NCBI RefSeq assembly: GCF_009192775.1
Contig: NZ_VTFX01000004.1
Location: 62,001 to 126,000, forward strand
Reading direction: 5' to 3'
Source: Arthrobacter yangruifuii
GTDB taxonomy: Bacteria > Actinomycetota > Actinomycetes > Actinomycetales > Micrococcaceae
Length of the DNA: 64,000 bases
Shown here: in pieces, positions 25,316-39,094 of the stretch
How the letters are laid out: each line of letters starts with the position of its first letter
Numbering within the stretch: the first letter of the stretch is position 1
Notes under the pieces: generated by a model
The model's input: only the letters and a program-made list of their open reading frames with translations
What the model was told of the DNA's origin: nothing
Databases searched by the model: none
Made by a program: the position numbers and the translations under genes

Positions 25316-26542
25316 CTACTTGTCGAGGACGGTCAGGCCCGGGAGGGCCTTGCCTTCCAGGTATTCGAGGCTGGCGCCGCCGCCGGTGGAGATATGCCCG
25401 AAGTCGGCTTCCGAGAAGCCGAGCTTCCGGACGGCGGCCGCGGAATCACCGCCGCCGACGACGCTGAAGCCCGAGGAGTCCTTCAGCGCCTGCGCTACCG
25501 CACGGGTGCCGTTGGCAAAGGCCTCGAACTCGAATACACCCATGGGCCCGTTCCAGAAGATGGTCCTGCCCTTGCCGATATGCTGGGCAAACGCGTCGGC
25601 TGATTCGGGTCCGATGTCCAGGCCGATGCCGGAGGCGCCGAAGCGGCTGTCCTCCATCGCGTTGGCGGGGACGGTGTCGACATCGGCGTCGGCGGCGAAT
25701 TTATCCGCCACCACAATGTCGGTGGGCAGTACGAATTCGCAGCCGACCTCCTTGGCCCGGCTCAGGTAGCCCTTCACATTTTCAATCTGGTCTGCCTCCA
25801 GCAGGGACGCGCCCACCTTGTAGCCCTGGGCAGCCAGGAAGGTGAAGACCATGCCGCCGCCCACCAGGAGATAATCGGCCCGGGCCATCAGGTTTTCGAT
25901 CACGGCCAGCTTGTCGGAAACCTTGGATCCGCCCAGCACCACCACATAGGGCTTCTCCGGGTTTTCGGTGAGGCGCTTGAGCACCTGGACCTCGGTATGG
26001 ACCAGGTCGCCCTCATAAGCCGGCAGGACCTCGGCGATGTCATAGACGCTGGCGTGTTTGCGGTGCACTGCACCGAACGCATCGTCCACATACGCGCCGT
26101 TGCCGCCGGTCAGGGAAGCCAGTTCCGCGGCCAGCGCCTGGCGTTCGGCGTCATCCTTCGACGTTTCGCGCGGATCGAACCGGATGTTCTGCAGCACCAG
26201 CACGGATCCGGAGGCCAGTGCACCCGCCCGCTCGCGCGCACTGTCCCCCACGACGTCGTCGGCGAACTCGACAGCGAAGGGAGCGAGTTCGTCGAGGCGG
26301 TCGACGGCGGGACGTAGGGAGTACTTCTCGTCCGGCTTGCCCTTGGGGCGGCCGAGGTGGGCCATCACAATGACCTTTGCCCCGTGCTCCACGAGGGTCT
26401 GCAGGGTGGGGATGGACGCCCGGATGCGTCCGTCGTCGGTAACCCGGCCGTAATCCAGCGGTACATTCAGGTCCGAGCGGACCAGGACGTACCTGCCGTC
26501 GACGCCGTCGCTGATCAGGTCGGAGAGGGTTTGAACAGTCAT
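25316..26542 (-). CDS. pgk: Phosphoglycerate kinase
   Basis: Makes ATP from 1,3-bisphosphoglycerate in glycolysis. The 408-residue, two-domain protein has the substrate motif [38 protein letters not shown], and the C-terminal nucleotide-site [14 protein letters not shown] with [15 protein letters not shown]. The ATG at 26542 has AAAGG five bases upstream. It starts 24 bases after gap. Confidence 0.97.
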   Translation of the reverse strand: MTVQTLSDLISDGVDGRYVLVRSDLNVPLDYGRVTDDGRIRASIPTLQTLVEHGAKVIVMAHLGRPKGKPDEKYSLRPAVDRLDELAPFAVEFADDVVGDSARERAGALASGSVLVLQNIRFDPRETSKDDAERQALAAELASLTGGNGAYVDDAFGAVHRKHASVYDIAEVLPAYEGDLVHTEVQVLKRLTENPEKPYVVVLGGSKVSDKLAVIENLMARADYLLVGGGMVFTFLAAQGYKVGASLLEADQIENVKGYLSRAKEVGCEFVLPTDIVVADKFAADADVDTVPANAMEDSRFGASGIGLDIGPESADAFAQHIGKGRTIFWNGPMGVFEFEAFANGTRAVAQALKDSSGFSVVGGGDSAAAVRKLGFSEADFGHISTGGGASLEYLEGKALPGLTVLDK

Positions 26543-26566
26543 GTCTACCTTTGCGTACTTGGTTGG

Positions 26567-27595
<1,029 letters not shown>

Positions 27596-27695
27596 TCAAT
27601 CGAGAGCTGCGTGACCTCAGGGTAAGAAGCCACCGGACTAACTGCGGCCTGACACTTCCGCTTCGGAAAACCTTCCGGCCGCGGCGCCTGACCCC

Positions 27696-27729
27696 GTCCC
27701 GACCGGTGCCGGAAAGCACCGGACGGGAC
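27696..27729. promoter_or_regulatory. Inverted repeat upstream of gap, same arms as before tkt
   Basis: CCGGTGC (27703-27709) and GCACCGG (27716-27722) are separated by six bases, exactly as in the palindrome before tkt. Here symmetry extends through GTCCCG/CGGGAC (27696-27701 and 27724-27729) with one A-A mismatch. It lies about 130 bases before the gap start. Candidate operator or structured leader. Confidence 0.55.
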
Positions 27730-27733
27730 CGGG

Positions 27734-27771
27734 CCTACGGAATTTATCTTACGCGTCACAGTCTCCGTAGG
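27734..27771. promoter_or_regulatory. Dyad flanking the putative gap promoter
   Basis: CCTACGGA (27734-27741) and TCCGTAGG (27764-27771) are perfect inverted arms around an AT-richer centre. On the minus strand the centre carries TAAGAT, a possible -10. No convincing -35 box is seen. Confidence 0.4.
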
Positions 27772-27782
27772 GACCGGGGCAC

Positions 27783-27798
27783 CCGCACAATTGTGCGG
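27783..27798. other. 16-bp palindrome after sodA
   Basis: CCGCACAATTGTGCGG is a perfect palindrome 12 bases past the sodA stop. Flanking GCAC/GTGC on the minus strand lengthens the stem. With no T-tract it may be a sodA terminator or an operator for gap. Confidence 0.5.
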
Positions 27799-27810
27799 CT
27801 GGGGTGCTGA

Positions 27811-28437
27811 CTAGGCGGGGACGATCAGGGACTTGGCGCCGGTGCGGGCGGCATCGAACCGTGCCGCGACGTCGGCCCAGTTGACGATGTTCCACCAAGC
27901 CTTGACGTAGTCGCCCTTCACGTTGGCGTAGTCGAGGTAGTAGGAGTGCTCCCACATGTCGAGCATCAGCAGCGGAATGGTTCCCACGGGAACGTTGCCC
28001 TGCTGATCGTAGAGCTGCTCGATGACAAGGTTCTTGCCCAGCGGTTCGTAGGCAAGGATGGACCAGCCGGAGCCCTGGATGGAGTTGGCCACGGCAGTGA
28101 ACTGACCGCGGAATCCGTCGAAGGAGCCGAAGAACTCGTCGATGGCTGCAGCCAGCTCGCCTTCGGGCTTGTCGCCGCCGTCCGGGGACATGTTGTTCCA
28201 GAAGACGCTGTGGTTGGTGTGGCCGCCCAGGTGGAAGGCCAGATCCTTGGACAGCTTGCCGATGGTGCCGAACTCGCCCTTTTCGCGCGCTTCGGCCATC
28301 TGCGCCAGGGCCGTGTTGGCGCCGGCAACGTACGTGGCATGGTGCTTGTCGTGGTGCAGTTCCATGATGCGTGCGGAAATGTGCGGTTCAAGTGCCGCGT
28401 AGTCGTACGGCAGTTCCGGCAGTGTGTATTCGTTCAT
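27811..28437 (-). CDS. sodA: Superoxide dismutase (Mn/Fe family)
   Basis: Converts superoxide to oxygen and hydrogen peroxide. The 208-residue protein has the four metal ligands of the Mn/Fe family: H28 in MELHHDKHH, H76 in GGHTNHSVFW, and the Asp and His of LLMLDMWEHSYYLDY. It has no signal peptide. The ATG at 28437 has GGAGG five to six bases upstream, one of the strongest ribosome binding sites in the window. It stands alone between whiA and gap. Mn versus Fe use cannot be decided by eye. Confidence 0.96.
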   Translation of the reverse strand: MNEYTLPELPYDYAALEPHISARIMELHHDKHHATYVAGANTALAQMAEAREKGEFGTIGKLSKDLAFHLGGHTNHSVFWNNMSPDGGDKPEGELAAAIDEFFGSFDGFRGQFTAVANSIQGSGWSILAYEPLGKNLVIEQLYDQQGNVPVGTIPLLMLDMWEHSYYLDYANVKGDYVKAWWNIVNWADVAARFDAARTGAKSLIVPA

Positions 28438-28542
28438 GAAATCCTCCGTTGGTGTCGGATCAATGCTCCGGACGGAATTTCCCTCCGGAAACTCATCGTG
28501 CCGCCAAAAGGCAGCAGGCTTAGTCCATCCTATGCAATAACG

Positions 28543-29523
28543 CTATTCATCCAACATCTCAGGAGTGACACTGGACTCGGTTCCGGGGACGCCGAGCTCG
28601 ACGGCGCGCTTGTCCGCCATGGCGAGCAGCCGCCGGATCCGCCCTGCAATGGCGTCTTTGGTCATGGGCGGGTCAGCCAGGTGTCCCAGCTCGTCCAGGC
28701 TGGCCTGCTTGTGTGCCACGCGCAGTTCGCCGGCGTAGCGCAGGTGCTCCGGAACGTCCTCGCCGAGGATCTCCAGCGCACGCTCCACGCGGGCGCCGGC
28801 TGCGACCGCGGCCTGGGCGGAACGGCGCAGGTTCGCATCGTCGAAGTTGGCCAGCCGGTTGGCGGTGGCCCGCACCTCTTTGCGCATGCGGCGCTCTTCC
28901 CAGACCATCAGGGCGTCATGGGCACCCATCCGGGTAAGCAGGGCCGCAATGGTGTCCCCGTCGCGGATGACGACCCGGTCCACGCCGCGGACCTCGCGTG
29001 CCTTGGCGGCAATGCCGATCCGGCGGGCGGAACCGACCAGGGCCAGGGCCGCCTCCGGTCCGGGGCAGGTGACTTCTAGGGAGGAGGAACGTCCGGGTTC
29101 GGTGAGTGAACCGTGGGCCAGGAACGCTCCCCGCCAGACTGCCTCGGCGTCGGCGGCTGAACCGTTGACCACCACGGAGGGCAGGCCCCGCACGGGACGC
29201 CCGCGGGCATCGAGCAGTCCGGTCTGCCGGGCCAGGGACTCCCCGTCCTTCACCACGCGGACAACGTAGCGGTTGCCGCGGCGCAGTCCGCCGCCGGAGA
29301 CCACGATGATGTCGCTGGCATGCCCGTAGACCTCGGCGATGGCTGCCCGCAGCCTGCGGGCCGTCGAGGCCAGGTCCACCTCGGCTTCGATGACTATGCG
29401 CCCGGAAATGATGTGCAGCCCGCCGGCAAAACGCAGCATTGCCGACACCTCGGCCTTGCGGACTGAGGATTTCTTCACGTCCAGACGTGACAATTCCTCT
29501 TTTACTGCTGCGGTTAACGCCAC
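28543..29523 (-). CDS. whiA: DNA-binding protein WhiA
   Basis: WhiA is a conserved Gram-positive regulator; in Streptomyces it acts with WhiB in sporulation and division, but its general role in non-sporulating actinobacteria is less clear. The 326-residue protein has an N-terminal domain derived from LAGLIDADG homing endonucleases ([25 protein letters not shown] start) and a C-terminal helix-turn-helix ([20 protein letters not shown] with [16 protein letters not shown]). The GTG at 29523 has AGGAG seven bases upstream. It is ten bases after yvcK. Confidence 0.96.
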   Translation of the reverse strand: MALTAAVKEELSRLDVKKSSVRKAEVSAMLRFAGGLHIISGRIVIEAEVDLASTARRLRAAIAEVYGHASDIIVVSGGGLRRGNRYVVRVVKDGESLARQTGLLDARGRPVRGLPSVVVNGSAADAEAVWRGAFLAHGSLTEPGRSSSLEVTCPGPEAALALVGSARRIGIAAKAREVRGVDRVVIRDGDTIAALLTRMGAHDALMVWEERRMRKEVRATANRLANFDDANLRRSAQAAVAAGARVERALEILGEDVPEHLRYAGELRVAHKQASLDELGHLADPPMTKDAIAGRIRRLLAMADKRAVELGVPGTESSVTPEMLDE

Positions 29524-29533
29524 AAAAACACTC

Positions 29534-30553
29534 CTAATTCTCCCCAAATATATCGTGGAAGGCGGTCGCGAGGCGGAGCGGATCATGGATCGGACGCCCC
29601 GACGCTGCCCCCACCTTACCGAAGACCGGACGCCCGCCGAGTTCTGCTACCGCGTCCTCAAAGGCCGCCCGGTCCGCGACGACGGACGGATCCACCAGCA
29701 CCGCATCCACTTTAAACTCCGGGGCGTAGCGTCGGATGACCGCCAGATGGTCCACGGCGGTCATTCCCGAGGTTTCGGTGGTCTCGTTGGTGAGATTCAT
29801 GGTCAGGCAACGTTTGGCGGATGTGGCACACAGCGCGTCCCGCAGCTGCGGAAGCATCAGGTGCGGAAGCACGGAGGTGTACCAGGAGCCCGGCCCCAGG
29901 ACCACCCAGTCGGCCAGCTCAATGGCCTCCAGCGCTGCCGGACAGCCCGGTGCATCTACGGGCAGCAGCCGCACGTCGTGGACGTCGCTGCCCACTGCGG
30001 CGAGGCTGGCCTGGCCGCTGATGGTCTCCAGCACGTCCCCGGCGGCTGTCCGGCGCAGGACATCGCCTTCGATGGTCAGCGGCAGGGTGGACATGGGCAG
30101 CACCTGGCCGCGGGCACCCAGCAGTGCGCCGGCCCACTGCAGGCCGGCGACCGGGTCCCCCAGCAGCTCCCAGAGCGTCACGATCAGCAGGTTGCCCAGG
30201 GCATGGTCATCCAGGGAGCCCTCGATGCCGGGCTGGGAACGGAAGCGGTGCTGCATCACGTCCCGCCAGGTCCGCCCCCAGTCGGTGTCATCGCAGAGCG
30301 CTGCGAGGGCCATCCGCAGGTCTCCGGGCGGAAGGACGCCCAGTTCGCGGCGGAGGCGGCCGGAGGAGCCGCCGTCGTCGGCCACCGTCACCACGGCGGT
30401 GAGGTCACTGGTGAGGAGACGGAGGGCCGAGAGGGAGGCAGACAGGCCGTGGCCGCCGCCGAGGGCGACGATGGATCCAACCGTCTGGCCTTCGGTCTCC
30501 CGTTCGCCCTGCCGCTGCGGAATCAGGGGCAGGGGTCCGGTAAGGAAGGTCAT
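29534..30553 (-). CDS. yvcK: YvcK/CofD-like gluconeogenesis and cell-shape factor
   Basis: YvcK homologues bind UDP-sugars and affect peptidoglycan synthesis and growth on gluconeogenic carbon sources in Bacillus and mycobacteria (CuvA). The 339-residue protein has the family entry [50 protein letters not shown] and [13 protein letters not shown]. Its first 25 residues are a variable extension, so a later start is possible, but the ATG overlaps the rapZ stop by one base (TAATG), which favours it. It forms the conserved rapZ-yvcK-whiA set. Confidence 0.94.
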   Translation of the reverse strand: MTFLTGPLPLIPQRQGERETEGQTVGSIVALGGGHGLSASLSALRLLTSDLTAVVTVADDGGSSGRLRRELGVLPPGDLRMALAALCDDTDWGRTWRDVMQHRFRSQPGIEGSLDDHALGNLLIVTLWELLGDPVAGLQWAGALLGARGQVLPMSTLPLTIEGDVLRRTAAGDVLETISGQASLAAVGSDVHDVRLLPVDAPGCPAALEAIELADWVVLGPGSWYTSVLPHLMLPQLRDALCATSAKRCLTMNLTNETTETSGMTAVDHLAVIRRYAPEFKVDAVLVDPSVVADRAAFEDAVAELGGRPVFGKVGAASGRPIHDPLRLATAFHDIFGEN

Positions 30554-31452
30554 TACTCACGCCCCAGATCGCGGTGGTGCGAACTGACGGTGACATGGGG
30601 AAGCTGGGCCAGCCGCTTTGCCAGCTCCTCGGTGACCGCGACGGAGCGGTGCTTGCCGCCCGTGCAGCCGACGGCGATGGTGGCGTAGTGCTTGTTTTCC
30701 CGGCGGTAACCGTCAATAACGGGCTCCAGGGAGTGGACATAGCGGTCCAGGAAGTCTGCAGTCCCCTCCGCCTTCAGCACATAGTCGCGGACATCCTCAT
30801 CCAGCCCCGTGTGCGGCCGCAGCTGCGGAACCCAGTGCGGGTTCGGGATGAACCGGACGTCGGCGACGTAGTTCGCGTCCACGGGCAGGCCGTACTTGAA
30901 GCCGAAGCTCATCACATTCAGGCGCAGCACAATGGGGCCGGATTCCGTAAAGAGCTCCGTCACGGTGGTGGCCAGGGCGTGAACGTTCAGTTTGGAGGTG
31001 TCCACCACGACGTCGGAGGCGTCCCGCAGCTCCGTCAGGACCTCACGTTCGGCGGCAATTCCGTCCAGGATGCTGCCGTCTGCCTGCAGCGGATGGGGGC
31101 GGCGGCCCTGTTCAAAGCGGCGGACCAGGGTGGCATCGTCTGCGTCGAGGAAGAGCAGCCGGTAGGTGACGCCGGCGGTCCGCAGGTTCCGCAGGGCTTC
31201 GCGGATGTCCTGGAAGAGTTCCTTGCTGCGGACGTCGATCACGACGGCGAGCCTCGGAATGGACTGCGGCATCCGGGAAACCAGTTCGGTGAGGGTGCCC
31301 AGCATCAGCGGAGGAAGGTTCTCGACGACGTACCAGCCGTGGTCTTCCAGGGCATTGGCCGCCGTACTGCGTCCGGCACCGGACATACCCGTGACAACGA
31401 GCAGTTCCGATTCTTCCGGTTTCACTACGGTCAACCCGTCCTCTTGCGTCAT
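30553..31452 (-). CDS. rapZ: RNase adapter RapZ / nucleotide-binding YvcJ-like protein
   Basis: P-loop protein of the RapZ/YvcJ family. In E. coli RapZ guides RNase E to the GlmZ small RNA; in actinobacteria the role is not settled. The 299-residue protein has Walker [11 protein letters not shown] (residues 21-30), Walker B-like [30 protein letters not shown], and the C-terminal [11 protein letters not shown] motif. It lies 80 bases after uvrC and overlaps yvcK by one base. Confidence 0.95.
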   Translation of the reverse strand: MTQEDGLTVVKPEESELLVVTGMSGAGRSTAANALEDHGWYVVENLPPLMLGTLTELVSRMPQSIPRLAVVIDVRSKELFQDIREALRNLRTAGVTYRLLFLDADDATLVRRFEQGRRPHPLQADGSILDGIAAEREVLTELRDASDVVVDTSKLNVHALATTVTELFTESGPIVLRLNVMSFGFKYGLPVDANYVADVRFIPNPHWVPQLRPHTGLDEDVRDYVLKAEGTADFLDRYVHSLEPVIDGYRRENKHYATIAVGCTGGKHRSVAVTEELAKRLAQLPHVTVSSHHRDLGRE

Positions 31453-31532
31453 TGCTGTGATCCCATTCTGATTGCCCTGCCTTGGTGGAAACGCCGAACG
31501 GTTCGAGCCGACACGCCGGTTTCCAAGAGTAA

Positions 31533-33539
31533 CTAAGTTTCCAGGATTTCGCCGGTGGTCATGTTGACCGCCGGAGCGCCCGCGGTCTCCCGGTCAGCCA
31601 GCCGGCTGCGCAGGGTCGCGGCCATGGCGGGGCCGATTCCGGGAACCTCCTGAAGCTCGTCCTCGGTGGCGGCACGCAGTTTCTTTACCGACCCGAAGTG
31701 TTTGAGCAGCGCCTGCCGTTTGGATGGACCCAGGCCGGGAACCTCGTCCAGCAGGGACGCGGTCATGGATTTGCCCCGTTTCTGCCGGTGGAAGGTGATG
31801 GCGAAGCGGTGCGCCTCATCCCGGACCCGCTGCAGCAGGAACAGCGCCTCGGACGCACGGGGCAGGATCACCGGGAACTCGCTGTCCGGAACCCAGACCT
31901 CCTCCAGCCGCTTGGCCAGTCCCACCACCTGCACATCGGTGATGCCCAGGTCAGCCAGGGCCTTGGACGCCGCTGCGACCTGCGGCTGGCCGCCGTCCAC
32001 CACCACCAGGTTGGGCGGGTAGGCGAACTTTGCCTTGGCCGCCGGGGTCAGCGTGTCCGTCAGGGGCTGGACGTCGCCGTCGCCGTCGCGCTCGTCCGGC
32101 AGTTCCGAAGGCGCATCGGGATCCGCGGCGGGGTCCGCGTTTTCAGCCAGATAGTTCCGGAAGCGGCGGGAAATAACGTTGTACATGGAGGACGTATCGT
32201 CGCGGGCTGCATCTCCGGTGATGGAGAACTTGCGGTAGTCCGATTTCTTCGGCAGGCCGTCCTCAGCCACCACCATGGAAGCCACCACGTTGGTGCCCTG
32301 CACATGGGAGATGTCATAGCACTCGATGCGCAGCGGCGGCGAGGGCAGGTCCAGGGCTTCCTGCAGTTCCTGGAGTGCCGCCGATCGGGTGGTGATGTCC
32401 CCGGCGCGGCGGCTTTTGTGCAGCCGCAGGGCGTCCGCGGCATTGCGGGCCACGGTCTCCATCAGCGCCTTCTTGTCACCGCGCATGGGCACCCGGATGT
32501 CGACCTTGGCGCCGCGCAGCCCGCCCAGCCATTCAGCGAGTTCGCCGGCGTCCGGCGGCAGCACCGGGACCAGGACCTGGCGCGGAATGCGGTCCGTGGA
32601 ATTGGCCTCCCCGTACACCTGCTGGATCAGGTGCTCCACCAGATCGGCGGTGTCGTTGTCCTCGACCTTTTCCACCACCCAGCCGCGCTGGCCGCGGATG
32701 CGCCCGCCGCGGACGTGGAACACCTGGGCGGAGGCCTCCAGTTCGTCTTCCTCCAGGGCGAAAATGTCAGCGTCGGTATCTTCGCTGAGCACCACGTTGT
32801 TGCGTTCAAAGACCTTCCGCAGGGCGGAGATGTCATCCCGGAGCCGGGCGGCGGTTTCATAGTCCAGTTCCGCGACGGCGGCCTGCATCTCCTTTTCAAG
32901 GCTGGAGATGAAGCGCTTGCCTTCGCCGGCCATGAAGTCGCACAGTTCGGCGGCGAGCTCGCGGTGGTCCTCGGGGCTGATGCGTCCCACGCAGGGGGCC
33001 GAGCACTTGTCGATGTACCCCAGCAGGCACGGCCTGCCGGTGCGTTCGGCACGCTTGAAGACGCCGCTGCTGCAGGTGCGTACCGGGAAGACGCGCAGCA
33101 GTGTGTGCAGGGTTTCCCGGATGGCCTTGGCCGGATAGAACGGCCCGAAGTAGCGGGTGTCCTTGCGCCGGTCTCCGCGCATGACCTGCGCGCGGGGGTA
33201 CTTCTCCCCCATGGTGACGGCGAGGTAGGGATAGGACTTGTCATCCCGGAACATGATGTTGAACCGGGGATTGAATTCCTTGATCCACGTGTATTCGAGC
33301 TGCAGCGCTTCAAGTTCGGTGCCGACCACCGTCCACTCGACGCCTGCCGCAGTGTGCACCATGGCCCGCGTCTTGGGCATCAAACCGCGCGGGTTGGCGA
33401 AATAGGAGTTCAGGCGGGAGCGGAGGTTCTTGGCCTTGCCCACGTAGATAACCCGGCCGTGTTCGTCCCGGAACCGGTAAACGCCCGGTGCCGTAGGGAT
33501 CTCCCCTGTTTTCGGCCGGTAGGTTGCTGGATCTGCCAC
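31533..33539 (-). CDS. uvrC: Excinuclease ABC subunit C
   Basis: UvrC makes both incisions during nucleotide excision repair once UvrB is loaded. The 668-residue protein contains the GIY-YIG domain ([21 protein letters not shown] written in part: GVYRF and VIYVGKA, about residues 19-45), a Cys cluster ([13 protein letters not shown]), a UVR motif that binds UvrB ([18 protein letters not shown]), the RNase H-like second nuclease, and tandem helix-hairpin-helix motifs ([30 protein letters not shown]). The GTG at 33539 has TAGGAT six bases upstream. It heads uvrC-rapZ-yvcK-whiA. Confidence 0.96.
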   Translation of the reverse strand: MADPATYRPKTGEIPTAPGVYRFRDEHGRVIYVGKAKNLRSRLNSYFANPRGLMPKTRAMVHTAAGVEWTVVGTELEALQLEYTWIKEFNPRFNIMFRDDKSYPYLAVTMGEKYPRAQVMRGDRRKDTRYFGPFYPAKAIRETLHTLLRVFPVRTCSSGVFKRAERTGRPCLLGYIDKCSAPCVGRISPEDHRELAAELCDFMAGEGKRFISSLEKEMQAAVAELDYETAARLRDDISALRKVFERNNVVLSEDTDADIFALEEDELEASAQVFHVRGGRIRGQRGWVVEKVEDNDTADLVEHLIQQVYGEANSTDRIPRQVLVPVLPPDAGELAEWLGGLRGAKVDIRVPMRGDKKALMETVARNAADALRLHKSRRAGDITTRSAALQELQEALDLPSPPLRIECYDISHVQGTNVVASMVVAEDGLPKKSDYRKFSITGDAARDDTSSMYNVISRRFRNYLAENADPAADPDAPSELPDERDGDGDVQPLTDTLTPAAKAKFAYPPNLVVVDGGQPQVAAASKALADLGITDVQVVGLAKRLEEVWVPDSEFPVILPRASEALFLLQRVRDEAHRFAITFHRQKRGKSMTASLLDEVPGLGPSKRQALLKHFGSVKKLRAATEDELQEVPGIGPAMAATLRSRLADRETAGAPAVNMTTGEILET

Positions 33540-33545
33540 TTCTCC

Positions 33546-33551
33546 ATCCTA
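33546..33551 (-). promoter_or_regulatory. -10-like TAGGAT six bases before uvrC
   Basis: TAGGAT, then GGAGAA, then the GTG of uvrC. Either a leaderless mRNA or a site overlapping a weak ribosome binding site. No -35 box is obvious. Confidence 0.4.
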
Positions 33552-33657
33552 CGTTCGCCTGCGGGCCGCCCCCGACGGCGGCGCGGGGTTTCGCGCGGCG
33601 CTGAACGGGGCGCCTGACCGGGGCTCCTGGCCGGGGACGGGGCCCGCTGCGATTTTT

Positions 33658-34326
33658 CTACCCCTCGGGGCGGTTGCGGTTATAGCTCTCCGAGCGCTCC
33701 TGGCCGCTGAGCTCCGCAATCGCTTCCATGACCCGGTCGGTGGCCTGGCGGCGGGCCGGCAGGGCATGGTCCGGCCCGGTTTTCTGGAAGTACAGCGGGG
33801 ACCCCACCTTGAGGCTGAAGTGTCCGGGCTTGACTGTTTTCCTGCCGGCAGGCTGGAGTTTGTCGGTGTCGATCAGCCCCACCGGCACCACGGGTGCCCC
33901 GGAGGTCAGTGCCAGCCAGCCCACCCCGGTGCGGCCGCGGTAGAGCAGGCCGTCGCGTGAGCGGGTGCCCTCGGGATAGATCCCTACGCCTCCGCCTTCC
34001 TCCAGGATGTCCAGCAGGGTCTTCAGGGCTGCAACGCTGGCTGCCTGCTGGTCCCGCTGCACCGGAATGGACCCGACTCCTTCGAAGAAGCTCTTCATGG
34101 CGTAGCCCTTGAGCCCGGTGCCGGTGAAGTATTCCGCTTTGGCGAAGAAGCCCACCCGCCGGGGAAGCAGAGCCTGCACAAGGACGCTGTCCAGGAAGGA
34201 CTGGTGGTTGCAGGCAACAATGAACGGCCCGGAGCTCGGCACGTTCTCCAGACCGGTGATGGTGGGCCGGCACAGCCCGGCGACCAATCCGCGGATGCCG
34301 GTCCGGGTGAGGTTATAAAGCGCCAT
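33658..34326 (-). CDS. 1-acyl-sn-glycerol-3-phosphate acyltransferase family protein
   Basis: PlsC-type acyltransferase, transferring an acyl chain to lysophosphatidate or a related lipid at the membrane. The 222-residue protein has motif I NHQSFLD (His-X4-Asp catalytic pair), motif II-like KAEYFTGTGLKG with FFEGVGSIPVQRD, motif III YPEGTRSRDG and motif IV APVVPVGLI. The ATG at 34326 overlaps the preceding gph gene by 14 bases. Longer starts run into gph-coding sequence. No strong ribosome binding site is seen. Which lysolipid it uses is not determined. Confidence 0.9.
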   Translation of the reverse strand: MALYNLTRTGIRGLVAGLCRPTITGLENVPSSGPFIVACNHQSFLDSVLVQALLPRRVGFFAKAEYFTGTGLKGYAMKSFFEGVGSIPVQRDQQAASVAALKTLLDILEEGGGVGIYPEGTRSRDGLLYRGRTGVGWLALTSGAPVVPVGLIDTDKLQPAGRKTVKPGHFSLKVGSPLYFQKTGPDHALPARRQATDRVMEAIAELSGQERSESYNRNRPEG

Positions 34327-35011
34327 GAAGGGCCGGTCCGTTCTCCGCAACACGCAGCACTGCGTCCACCAGTTCAGCAGCGGTGTCCACAACGACGGCG
34401 GCCCCCGCCTCTTCCAGTTCCCCGGCTGCGGCAAAGCCCCAGGAGACGCCGATGCAGTCCAGCCCGTTGGCCGCGGCCCCTTCGACGTCGTGCCGGCGGT
34501 CCCCCACCATCACGGCCCGGTCATAGGTGCCGGCGTGCCGTTCCAGGGCAGCACGGATAATGCCGGCCTTTCCATTGAGTGCGGCGGCAGCCTGCTCATC
34601 CGAAGGGGCACCGTGCACGGAGGAAAAGAGCTGCTCCAGGCCCTGCACCGCCAGCAGTTCCAGTGCCAACGGCTCGGGTTTCTGGGTGGCGACGGCAACC
34701 GTCGCTTCCCTGCGCAGCCGTTCCACGGCTTCGGGCATTCCCGGGTACGGTCGGCTCTGTGCCATGCCGGAGCGGCGGTAACCCTGCCGGTAGTTCCTGA
34801 TGACGGCGTCCAACCGGTCTTCCGGCACGCCGGCAATGTCCCGCAGCGAGGTTCCCAGGGACGGGCCCACCATGCGGTGCAGATCCGCTTCGGACGGCAC
34901 GGGAAGACCGCACGCCGCCAATGCGGAGCCGATCCCGCCAGTGATGGCACCCGCGGGGTCCACCAGCGTTCCATCAAGATCGAAAAGCACCAAAAGCCGG
35001 GGAGAAGTCAC
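34313..35011 (-). CDS. HAD-family phosphatase, phosphoglycolate phosphatase-like
   Basis: HAD subclass IA hydrolase, Gph/PpaX type. Motif I is complete (LVLFDLDGTLVD), motif II VAVATQKPE, Lys in ALNGKAGII, and motif IV AVMVGDRRHDVEGA. The cap-domain region between (AITGGIGSALAACGL and onward) is helical as in phosphoglycolate phosphatases. The GTG at 35011 gives MTSPRLLVLFDLDG, about 232 residues. An ATG at 35056 would add 15 unlike residues, and neither has a good ribosome binding site. Its 3' end overlaps plsC. The substrate is inferred from the family only. Confidence 0.85.
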   Translation of the reverse strand: MTSPRLLVLFDLDGTLVDPAGAITGGIGSALAACGLPVPSEADLHRMVGPSLGTSLRDIAGVPEDRLDAVIRNYRQGYRRSGMAQSRPYPGMPEAVERLRREATVAVATQKPEPLALELLAVQGLEQLFSSVHGAPSDEQAAAALNGKAGIIRAALERHAGTYDRAVMVGDRRHDVEGAAANGLDCIGVSWGFAAAGELEEAGAAVVVDTAAELVDAVLRVAENGPALHGAL

Positions 35012-35118
35012 GGGCCCAAGTTTCGCATATCCGGGCGGGCTAAGGGAAAAAGGCATACCGGCAGCGGGGCGGCGCCGGCCGCGTAGTCAGCCCGGATAAT
35101 GCCTGGGAAAGCACCATA

Positions 35119-35159
35119 CAGCCGGTGCGGGCGGGAAGCCCCGCAGGCCGCACCGGCTG
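35119..35159 (-). terminator. Hairpin after uvrA
   Basis: Perfect 12-base arms CAGCCGGTGCGG (35119-35130) and CCGCACCGGCTG (35148-35159), with an inner GCGGG/CCCGC stem. It lies 55 bases past the uvrA stop. No T-tract follows, but its stability and place suit termination. Confidence 0.6.
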
Positions 35160-35213
35160 GACGGAAGATGGCCGACGACGGCGCCAAGGCGCGCAGCGGC
35201 CGGAACGCACCGG

Positions 35214-38117
<2,904 letters not shown>

Positions 38118-38124
38118 GTTTTCC

Positions 38125-38130
38125 ACTGTA
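38125..38130 (-). promoter_or_regulatory. -10-like TACAGT of uvrA
   Basis: TACAGT ends seven bases before the GTG at 38117, giving a leaderless uvrA mRNA. The matching -35 position would fall inside the SOS box, as expected for LexA repression. Confidence 0.5.
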
Positions 38131-38144
38131 GTTCACACGCTGAT

Positions 38145-38160
38145 TCGAACGAGTATTCGA
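38145..38160. promoter_or_regulatory. SOS box (LexA site) upstream of uvrA
   Basis: TCGAACGAGTATTCGA differs from the actinobacterial LexA consensus TCGAAC-N4-GTTCGA at one position. It lies 15 bases before the putative uvrA -10, ideally placed for repression. Confidence 0.75.
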
Positions 38161-38214
38161 CCCCCCGGTTTTCGCCGCAGGCGAAGCAGATACGGTTCCG
38201 GCCCTCGGCTCGGA

Positions 38215-38964
38215 TCATACGCAGTGGCGTACGTAAAGGTAGATGGCGCCGCCGTTCGACCAGGCTGCGGCATCCATGAGGTTCTGCAGTTTGCCCACGT
38301 AGCCCTGCGAGGCGGTCAGGATGCCGCTGGAAAGACCGGAGAGATCCACATACCGATTCATCTCGCCCACTGAGGTGCCGGCCTGGTCAAGGGCCGTGGC
38401 CAACCAATCCCCCACGCCGTCCCTGCCGGCTGTTCCGTACGGAGATGCTGCCAGCAGTTTTCGTGCCTGGGCCCGATCAGTGGCGTCACGGTTCATTACC
38501 GCGGAAAACACCGAACAGGCGGTATGTCGCAGGACCCGCTCCGCTGCTCCGTCAATGATCGTTTGGAAGGCCGGGGAGTGTGGAGCGTTTGTCCGGAAAC
38601 TCTGCACCAGCATGACGGCGTCCCGGCTGAGCAGGAAGGTGAAGGAATCCGATTCGGGGATGCCCTTCACAATCTGCTGCAGGGCGGCGGAACGCTGCGC
38701 GGCAGCGTCCACAATGGCACGCTCCTGCACACTCAGTCCGGACCGGTCCGTCTGCCTCAGGAGATTGTCCAGCGAAGACCTGGCCCCGTTGAGTTCGGCA
38801 GGTTCGGCGGCCGCATAAATGGCCCTTGCAGCTTCGTCGGCGCTGTTCCTCACGGCACCAAGCGTCGAGGTCCCGCCGCAGCCGGCACCTACGCCGCCGA
38901 ACAGGATGAGAGCAGCCAGAACACCGGTCTGGGCGCGGGTGGAACTCTTCGGCGACGGACCCAT
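38215..38964 (-). CDS. Putative lipoprotein of unknown function
   Basis: A 249-residue protein with a lipoprotein signal: basic start, hydrophobic stretch TGVLAALILFGGVGAGC and a lipobox Cys at about residue 29. The mature part is mainly helical with Ala-rich segments (ADEAARAIYAAAEPAEL, IVDAAAQRSAALQQIV) and three further Cys, the last almost at the C-terminus (YLYVRHCV). I do not recognise a family. The ATG at 38964 has GAGGGG nine bases upstream. It precedes uvrA on the same strand but is separated from it by the SOS-controlled promoter, so joint function is not implied. Confidence 0.65.
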   Translation of the reverse strand: MGPSPKSSTRAQTGVLAALILFGGVGAGCGGTSTLGAVRNSADEAARAIYAAAEPAELNGARSSLDNLLRQTDRSGLSVQERAIVDAAAQRSAALQQIVKGIPESDSFTFLLSRDAVMLVQSFRTNAPHSPAFQTIIDGAAERVLRHTACSVFSAVMNRDATDRAQARKLLAASPYGTAGRDGVGDWLATALDQAGTSVGEMNRYVDLSGLSSGILTASQGYVGKLQNLMDAAAWSNGGAIYLYVRHCV

Positions 38965-39094
38965 GATGCATCACCCCTCAACGGTGCTTTTGGTCTACAC
39001 CCCGCCGACTCGCTTGTCGATACAGATGAAGGCACCAGCGAAGGTTTGGCGCGTCATTTCCGGCCGGCACGGCCGGGCGCACCCCTCCCCGGAC

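Noticed and set aside
31485-31510. CGAACGGTTCG between rapZ and uvrC as a second LexA box
   Set aside because: The half-sites are separated by one base, not four, so it does not fit the SOS consensus.
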